Shown piece after piece: positions 1 to 4,562 of a stretch of 7,976 nucleotides of DNA. The stretch comes from Ignavibacteriales bacterium (GTDB lineage: Bacteria; Bacteroidota; Ignavibacteria; Ignavibacteriales; Melioribacteraceae). Where the stretch lies: assembly GCA_027080245.1 (NCBI GenBank), contig JALWSN010000118.1, positions 1 to 7,976 on the forward strand, given 5' to 3'. A program made the translations under genes and the position numbers. Position 1 is the first letter of the stretch; every line of letters begins with the position of its first letter. The notes below the pieces were generated by a model, which was not told the DNA's origin, made no database searches, and saw only the letters and a list, made by a program, of their open reading frames with translations.

Positions 1-351
1 GTTCAATATCGTGTCCATCATTCCTGGCATCGAAACCCTTGCGCCGCTACGAACGGAAACAAGCAGCGGATTCTTCTTGTCGCCGAATTTAGCTCCCATT
101 ATTTTTTCAACTTTTTTTAGCGCGGCGTTTACTTGCTTGTCCAAATCTTTCGGGTAAGTTTTTTTGTTGTTGTAGTAATAAGTGCAAACTTCCGTAGTAA
201 TAGTAAATCCGGCGGGCACGGGCAAGCCAATGTTAGCCATTTCGGCAAGATTAGCGCCTTTGCCGCCAAGTAAATTTTTCATCTCTGCTCTTCCTTCGGC
301 TTTGTTGTTGCCAAAGAAGTAAACGTACTTTGGTGTTTTTTGTTTAGACAT
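1..351 (-). CDS. ppdK: Pyruvate, phosphate dikinase, N-terminal part (runs off left edge)
   Basis: Pyruvate phosphate dikinase interconverts pyruvate, ATP and phosphate with phosphoenolpyruvate, AMP and pyrophosphate in the cytoplasm, linking glycolysis and gluconeogenesis. Only the first 117 codons are in the window; the family is usually about 870-910 residues. I translated this part by hand. Visible family motifs in the N-terminal ATP-grasp nucleotide-binding domain are LLGGKGANLAEM (residues 27-38), GLPVPAGFTI (42-51) and the strongly conserved stretch VRSGARVSMPGMMDTILN (100-117), whose arginine-rich loop contacts ATP phosphates. The last motif separates it from PEP synthase. The ATG at 351 is fixed by an AAGGAGG Shine-Dalgarno five bases upstream and by the normal family start. 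It overlaps the lpxK stop by 8 bases (ATGTCTAA). The strong ribosome site suggests it is translated more than the genes before it. No odd residues were seen; the C-terminal phosphohistidine and PEP domains are outside the window. Confidence 0.96.
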   Translation of the reverse strand, partial: MSKQKTPKYVYFFGNNKAEGRAEMKNLLGGKGANLAEMANIGLPVPAGFTITTEVCTYYYNNKKTYPKDLDKQVNAALKKVEKIMGAKFGDKKNPLLVSVRSGARVSMPGMMDTILN

Positions 352-1411
352 TTTTTCCTCCTTGAAGGTTGATTGAATTAAAAATTTTTGAATTAAAAGC
401 CTCCCGCTCGTCGAAGTCAATTTCAATTCTAATGAAGTAAATATCGATGTCGTCCAGCTCCCTTAAATATTTGCTTAATTTAACGGCGTCTTTCTGCGTG
501 GTAATTACGGAATAGGAATTTGTTTTGTAGAAAGCGGCGCGAATTTGCTCTACTTCCTTTAATGTGTAATTTTTGTGGTCGGGGAAAAGTTTCCTGTTCG
601 AAATGTCAATGTTGTTCTCTTCCAAAATTGCAAGGAAAGAATGAGGCTTTGCAATGCCGCAAACAACAAAACTTTTTTGTCCGCTGAATTCCTTCAGTTC
701 AAAAGTTTCTCCCGTTTTTAAATCCACTATTTCGTTGGCTTTGTAAAACGCGTAAAATACGTCTTTCCCGGCGGTTAATTCTTTGAAGAATTTTGGCAGT
801 TCTTTTTTCGGAGCAAATTTCCTATTTACTATTATTGCGTTCGCTCTTCGAATGCTGGAGAAAGGTTCGCGCATTAGGCCGCCGGGTAATAATTTTTGTT
901 CCCTGCTTTTTACCTTTAGCAAAAATCTCTGGTCGAAAAGCAGCGCGTCCATGTCGCGTTGAATCCACCTGTGTTGGAATGCGTCGTCAAGCACAATTAC
1001 ATCGAGCTCTACGTCGTCTAAAAATCTTTCTGCGCCTTCAACTCTTCTTTCGCAAACAGCTGCGGGAACGCCGCACTCTTTGGCTACAAGGTAAATCTCG
1101 TCGCCGCATTCGTCCACGCTTGTAAATATTTTGTTTCCGTCGGAAACCAACAAATAACCTTTGGCTTTGCGCCTGTAACCTCTGCTTAAAACACCAACTT
1201 TTATTCCCTTGCTTTTAAGCACTTTAGCAACGTAAATAACCGCGGGCGTTTTGCCCGAACCGCCCACTGTAATATTACCGATTGAAACAACTTTAGCGTT
1301 TACTTTCTCACTCTTAAGCAAGCCCTTGTCGAATAAGGCGTTGCGGACGCCGACAATCATCTCGTACAATAAATTCAAGGGCGAAAGCATTATTTGAATT
1401 AATTCAAGCAA
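344..1411 (-). CDS. lpxK: Tetraacyldisaccharide 4'-kinase LpxK
   Basis: LpxK transfers the ATP gamma-phosphate to the 4' position of the lipid A disaccharide at the inner face of the cytoplasmic membrane, following LpxB in the Raetz pathway. At 355 aa it is about family length. The hydrophobic N-terminus (residues 1-27, ending in the family-typical VRNALFDKG) fits the membrane-associated helix. A P-loop GNITVGGSGKTP spans 45-56. SRGYRRKAKG (77-86), GDE (103-105), VIVLDDAFQHR (138-148, with the catalytic-type DD pair at 142-143), LLPGGLMREP (174-183), CGIAKPHSF (251-259), FPDHKNYT (276-283) and TTQKDAV (304-310) complete the signature. The TTG start is preferred because GGAG sits five bases before it; an ATG at 1390 (codon 8) is the alternative but lacks a Shine-Dalgarno. 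With TTG the gene overlaps the upstream DUF374 gene by 13 bases; its stop overlaps the ppdK start by 8. Confidence 0.95.
   Translation of the reverse strand: MLELIQIMLSPLNLLYEMIVGVRNALFDKGLLKSEKVNAKVVSIGNITVGGSGKTPAVIYVAKVLKSKGIKVGVLSRGYRRKAKGYLLVSDGNKIFTSVDECGDEIYLVAKECGVPAAVCERRVEGAERFLDDVELDVIVLDDAFQHRWIQRDMDALLFDQRFLLKVKSREQKLLPGGLMREPFSSIRRANAIIVNRKFAPKKELPKFFKELTAGKDVFYAFYKANEIVDLKTGETFELKEFSGQKSFVVCGIAKPHSFLAILEENNIDISNRKLFPDHKNYTLKEVEQIRAAFYKTNSYSVITTQKDAVKLSKYLRELDDIDIYFIRIEIDFDEREAFNSKIFNSINLQGGKNV
357..363 (-). promoter_or_regulatory. Strong ribosome binding site for ppdK
   Basis: Read on the minus strand this is AAGGAGG, a perfect anti-Shine-Dalgarno match, followed by five A residues and then the ATG of ppdK. 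It lies inside the end of lpxK. It is the strongest ribosome binding site in the window and fixes the ppdK start. Confidence 0.85.
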
Positions 1412-2034
1412 AGTTGCTCCGCTTTTTGCGTTAATTGGTTTAACAAATTTTCAGCCTCCAACATTTTTTCCGAGACCTCGTCCCGTTCCAGATTTTCTTC
1501 AACAATCACCGGCTCGGAAAACCGGACTTGCACTTCCGTAAACGGCAACGGCAGTTCGAAAGAATCCCAGCTTTTAAATTTTACGGCTTTCCTGCAACCT
1601 ATTCCGCAAAGCAGTAACGGGAGCCCTGTTCTTTTAGCCGTAACAACCGCGCCGGCTTTAAACTTGCGCGGTGGTCCGGTCGGTCCGTCGGGCGTAACAA
1701 TAATACTGTTGCCTTCCTTTGCTAATTCCACCATTTCATTTAAAGCTTTTTTGCCGCTGCGGCTGCTTGAGCCGCGGACTATTTTGTACTCCCAAGCTTT
1801 TAACAATTTAACTAAAAGTTCTCCGTCGGGACTTTCGCTAACAATTGCAGCGGGATTATTTCCCCTGAACAAGTACCACCCCACCAACATTTTACCATGC
1901 CAGAAAGCCCCTACAAATCTGCCTTTCGAAGCGTTGATGTTACCGTTCGCCTTTATTTTCAATGTTTTCATCCACACGCTCATCAACGGAGGTAAAATCA
2001 TCTCTCCCGTTTTTCGTAAAATCCTTTTAAGCAT
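1399..2034 (-). CDS. DUF374 lysophospholipid acyltransferase-like protein (LpxJ-type lipid A acyltransferase candidate)
   Basis: This 211-aa protein shows the DUF374 pattern: AFWHGKML (43-50), SESPDGELL (66-74), VRGSSSRSG (86-94), TPDGPTGPPRKFKAG (114-128) and SWDSFELPLPF (155-165). DUF374 proteins belong to the lysophospholipid acyltransferase superfamily. One characterised member, LpxJ of Helicobacter and Campylobacter, is a secondary lipid A acyltransferase that does not need prior Kdo addition. The position here between lpxB and lpxK, with overlaps on both sides, supports a similar lipid A role, but that is inference. The classical HX4D catalytic pair is not intact: His46 is followed by valine at position 51; Asp70 in the SPDGE motif may be the acid. 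The N-terminal 25 residues are hydrophobic with basic residues, suggesting membrane association at the inner membrane. The ATG at 2034 has no clear Shine-Dalgarno and overlaps the lpxB stop (ATGCTTAA), so translation is probably coupled to lpxB. Confidence 0.88.
   Translation of the reverse strand: MLKRILRKTGEMILPPLMSVWMKTLKIKANGNINASKGRFVGAFWHGKMLVGWYLFRGNNPAAIVSESPDGELLVKLLKAWEYKIVRGSSSRSGKKALNEMVELAKEGNSIIVTPDGPTGPPRKFKAGAVVTAKRTGLPLLLCGIGCRKAVKFKSWDSFELPLPFTEVQVRFSEPVIVEENLERDEVSEKMLEAENLLNQLTQKAEQLCLN
1417..1420 (-). promoter_or_regulatory. Ribosome binding site supporting the TTG start of lpxK
   Basis: On the minus strand this reads GGAG, five bases before the TTG at 1411-1409. No comparable purine-rich site precedes the in-frame ATG at 1390, so this short site decides the start choice. 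A four-base match can arise by chance, so support is moderate. Confidence 0.5.
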
Positions 2035-3163
2035 TTAACAAATCCATAATAATCTTTGCACTCTCTTCCGAAGCGCTACTTTTGTTTCCAAAAATTTCTT
2101 TTATTTTCCGCAACTCGTTTTTCAGCGCCGACAATTTGTCGCGTTCATTAAAATAAGCAGAGACAGTCTTAAAAACATTTTCTCCGGTAAGTTCGTTTTG
2201 TATTAACTCGGGAACGATCTTTTTACGCGCTAAAATATTTGGCATCGAAATGGTTTTTAATTTAACAAGCGATTTGCCAATTAAATAAGTAAGGTAATTT
2301 GTTTTGTAAACAACAACCATCGGCAGTTCAATCAACGCCGCCTCGAGCGTGGAGGTGCCCGATTTAATTATTCCAAAAGCCGAGCGTTTCATTAAATTGT
2401 AACTGTCGCTTTTAACTACCTTCGCTTCCTCAATATTTACAATGCTTTTAAGCCAATCTACCTCGATTGTGTCCGCCACGGCAATCACAATTTGCAAATT
2501 GAATTTACGCGCTAACATTTGCGCCCCTTCAAAAACGGGCGGTAAAATTTTAATAGCCTCGTCTTTTCTGCTGCCGGGGAAAATAGCAATTATTTCTTTT
2601 TCTTTAGTCAAGCCGTATTTATCGAAAAATTCTTCCTTCGACAAAAAATTAAAGTTATTCAATCTTTCAATTAAGGGATGCCCCACGTACGTAGCTTTCA
2701 CGTTTCGCTCGGAGTAAAACTTTTCTTCGAATGGAAAAACCACAAGCATTTCATTAACGTATTTTTTAATCCTTTTTACTCTGCCTTCTCCCCACGCCCA
2801 AACTTGCGGTGAAATGTAGTAAACAATTTTTACTTTTAGTTTTTTTAATTTTTTAGCGAAGTTAAGATTAAACCCCGGGTAATCAATTAAAACAACCAGT
2901 TTGATTTTCCTTTCGGCAATAAATTCAAGCAATTTGCTTTGCGCCTTTTTAATGAAAGACAAATGCTTAATTACTTCCACAAAACCCAAAAAAGAAAAAT
3001 TATTAATATGGTAATTCAATTTAACGCCGGCTTGACGCATTCTGTCTCCGCCAATTCCGTAAACGTTAAGTTGGGGACTTAACCGAAGCAAACTTTTAAC
3101 TAATTCCGCCCCGTGTAAATCTCCGGAGCTTTCTCCGGCTATTATCATTATGCTATCGCCCAT
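2027..3163 (-). CDS. lpxB: Lipid-A-disaccharide synthase LpxB
   Basis: LpxB (GT19 family) condenses UDP-2,3-diacylglucosamine with lipid X to give the beta-1',6-linked lipid A disaccharide, acting as a peripheral inner-membrane enzyme. Numbering from the ATG at 3163 (378 aa, normal family length), the motifs are AGESSGDLHG (9-18), GIGGDRM (36-42), IDYPGFN (93-99, with Asp94 at the position of the conserved catalytic-type aspartate), SPQVWAWG (118-125), YVGHPL (159-164), FPGSRKDE (195-202), KSGTSTLEAAL (267-277), SMPNILA (306-312) and VPELIQ (317-322). The frame is also open from a TTG at 3169, and another ATG lies at 3148. None has a clear Shine-Dalgarno; I chose 3163 as the first ATG of a normal-length protein. 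It overlaps the end of the upstream methyltransferase by 11 bases and the downstream DUF374 start by 8, so it probably relies on translational coupling within the operon. Confidence 0.96.
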   Translation of the reverse strand: MGDSIMIIAGESSGDLHGAELVKSLLRLSPQLNVYGIGGDRMRQAGVKLNYHINNFSFLGFVEVIKHLSFIKKAQSKLLEFIAERKIKLVVLIDYPGFNLNFAKKLKKLKVKIVYYISPQVWAWGEGRVKRIKKYVNEMLVVFPFEEKFYSERNVKATYVGHPLIERLNNFNFLSKEEFFDKYGLTKEKEIIAIFPGSRKDEAIKILPPVFEGAQMLARKFNLQIVIAVADTIEVDWLKSIVNIEEAKVVKSDSYNLMKRSAFGIIKSGTSTLEAALIELPMVVVYKTNYLTYLIGKSLVKLKTISMPNILARKKIVPELIQNELTGENVFKTVSAYFNERDKLSALKNELRKIKEIFGNKSSASEESAKIIMDLLNA

Positions 3164-3743
3164 TGGCAAACAAATTAATTAGTATTAAAATTATTGTAAT
3201 TAAACCAAAAGCCTGTAGCGAACGTTTTTCGGATTTAAATCCGGCTTTAACATTCAAAGGCGGTTGAGGCACGCCGGGGTTTACGTATTTTTTAATTTTG
3301 GGAATTAGCGCCGGCACATTCTTTTTGTAGTCTTCGTATTGCTCGCCAAAAGTTCTGGTTAAGTAATCTTCCTCCGCTATTATTATTAAGCGGTATTGAA
3401 GGAGGAAGAAAAAGAAAGCCACAATTTGCAAGTAAGGGAATAACGCGTAGGACATTATTCCAACGCCTGTGTAAAGCAAAATGTTGCCAACGTAAAGTGG
3501 GTTGCGCACATGCGCAAAAGCTCCGCTAATTACCAGAAAAGTTCCGCCGACTTCGCCGGTTGTCCTTGTTTCGCTGCCAGCGTAAATTACGCCGCCAAGC
3601 CTGAAACTTTCGCCAATTAAAGCAACTACAAATCCAATTAAAATGCTTTGCCAAGTAGGACGAGCAAATGCAAGCATTAAGACCAAAAACGGCAATGGCG
3701 TGTAACTACGATATTTAAAAATTGTTTTCGAAAGATTTTTCAT
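3153..3743 (-). CDS. Membrane methyltransferase, isoprenylcysteine/phospholipid methyltransferase (ICMT/PEMT-like) family
   Basis: This small polytopic membrane protein (196 aa from the ATG at 3743) has the family core: GAFAHVRNPLYVGN (74-87) matches the usual G-x-[FY]-x-x-x-R-[HN]-P-x-Y-x-G motif. It is followed by two hydrophobic segments (about 88-106 and 107-122), then EED (124-126) and FGEQYEDYKKNVPALIP (132-148), the conserved C-terminal SAM-binding region. Segments at about 16-26 and 33-53 are probably membrane helices. A further hydrophobic stretch at 175-192 follows a proline-rich linker. Family members methylate prenylcysteines, phospholipids or other lipid substrates with S-adenosylmethionine. 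Leptospira LmtA, a relative, methylates the lipid A 1-phosphate. Its end overlaps lpxB, so a lipid A substrate is plausible but unproven. The frame extends to a TTG at 3785, adding 14 basic residues; the ATG is preferred, though its ribosome site is weak. Confidence 0.85.
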   Translation of the reverse strand: MKNLSKTIFKYRSYTPLPFLVLMLAFARPTWQSILIGFVVALIGESFRLGGVIYAGSETRTTGEVGGTFLVISGAFAHVRNPLYVGNILLYTGVGIMSYALFPYLQIVAFFFFLLQYRLIIIAEEDYLTRTFGEQYEDYKKNVPALIPKIKKYVNPGVPQPPLNVKAGFKSEKRSLQAFGLITIILILINLFANGR

Positions 3744-3836
3744 TCTGTCTCTTTTCTTTTTCCTAAAGTTAAACACTCTCTGCAAACAAGAGCTTAATAG
3801 TTAAACATCATCCCAAATTAAATTACTTACTCGCAA
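3744..3836. other. Short intergenic gap between the HAD phosphatase and methyltransferase genes
   Basis: This is the only non-overlapping gap in the window, 93 bases and AT-rich. Read on the minus strand, I looked for a sigma-70 pair, for a Bacteroidota-type TTG/TAnnTTTG pair and for a stem followed by a T-run, and found no convincing example. A secondary promoter for the lipid A genes could lie here or inside the HAD gene, but the sequence alone does not show it. Part of the gap (3744-3785) would become coding if the TTG at 3785 were used. Confidence 0.5.
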
Positions 3837-4562
3837 TTAACCCTGTAAATAAACGGCTCTGCGTTTTAATTGCGCCTGATGTCTTTTTTTAATTTTCTTT
3901 TTTTGAGAAAGTTGAACAATTATTTTTTTTACATCGTTGAAATCTTTAAATGGGAAATAGCTAATTCTATTTTCTTCACAAAATTTAAGAAGCGATTTTT
4001 TTGCGAAAATAAAATCAACAAATTGCGCCGGACAAGTATCCGAAAGTCCGTCGCCAATGTAGATAGTAATCTCTTCGTCGGCGCTGTTAGCTAAAATATG
4101 ATTTCTTTTACAATTGGCACAAACCTTGCATTCTTCGTCCGTGTAAGGAAACGAGGGAAGCAATTTTCCGCTTTCAATCTTAAGTTTGTTTGAAAATAAT
4201 TTCAGGTTTTGCAGGTTGTACTTAGCAAATATTTTGTCGATGTAATAGTCGAAACCATCGCTTAAAACAAAAACGTCGTGACAGGCAACATTGCAATACT
4301 CAACAAAGTCGATAAAGGATTTCTCAATTTCCATGGTATTAATAAAAGCGTCGAACTCATTTCGGTCAATAAAATCAGTAGCTTCGCAAAGCATTTCCCA
4401 TGTTTGCCTCGAAGTAATTTTCCCGGCAATCCAGTCCTGAATAATGTCGTTAACCTTTTCGTTGTCGGCAAATCTTAAAAAGATGTGTTCGCCGACGTCG
4501 AGTTTGGTAATTGTTCCGTCGAAGTCCACAAATATTTTAAATCTATTTAAACTGCTTTCCAT
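3837..4562 (-). CDS. HAD-superfamily phosphatase, MtnX/phosphoserine-phosphatase-like (HAD-IB)
   Basis: This 241-aa soluble protein has all four HAD motifs. Motif I is FVDFDGTIT (11-19), with Asp13 as the expected phosphoaspartate nucleophile and Asp15 as general acid/base. Motif II is VLSDGFD (99-105, Ser101). The motif III lysine is probably Lys152 in CKRNHI, and motif IV is IGDGLSD (169-175, Asp171 and Asp175 for magnesium). A helical cap lies between motifs I and II. This arrangement fits the HAD-IB group with MtnX (methionine salvage) and phosphoserine phosphatase-like enzymes; the true substrate cannot be read from the sequence. Three cysteines (145, 148, 151) are closely spaced, and the C-terminus (219-241) is strongly basic. 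The ATG follows the smc stop directly (TAA|ATG), with only a short AGG upstream, so translation is probably coupled to smc. Methionine salvage is not supported by any neighbour. Confidence 0.85.
   Translation of the reverse strand: MESSLNRFKIFVDFDGTITKLDVGEHIFLRFADNEKVNDIIQDWIAGKITSRQTWEMLCEATDFIDRNEFDAFINTMEIEKSFIDFVEYCNVACHDVFVLSDGFDYYIDKIFAKYNLQNLKLFSNKLKIESGKLLPSFPYTDEECKVCANCKRNHILANSADEEITIYIGDGLSDTCPAQFVDFIFAKKSLLKFCEENRISYFPFKDFNDVKKIIVQLSQKKKIKKRHQAQLKRRAVYLQG

Noticed and set aside
793..1125. Plus-strand open frame of 110 codons inside lpxK
   Set aside because: It is antisense to a well-conserved lpxK coding region, has an Arg-rich low-quality translation with no recognisable motif, and no ribosome site was noted.
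1664..2038. Plus-strand open frame of 124 codons antisense to the DUF374 gene
   Set aside because: The complementary strand carries all DUF374 motifs; this frame is a shadow with no family resemblance.
3164..3169. TTG start at 3169 for lpxB
   Set aside because: It adds only two residues before the ATG at 3163 and has no ribosome site.
3744..3785. TTG start at 3785 for the methyltransferase, adding 14 N-terminal residues
   Set aside because: No Shine-Dalgarno precedes the TTG, and the ATG at 3743 gives a normal family N-terminus. The extension cannot be fully excluded.
3764..3800. Possible hairpin (CTCT/AGAG stem) as a terminator between the HAD and methyltransferase genes
   Set aside because: The stem is only four pairs with a seven-base loop and no following T-run, so it does not support a terminator.
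4262..4478. Alternative frames on both strands within the HAD gene
   Set aside because: They overlap HAD motif II and the cap region in the intact real frame and show no motif of their own.
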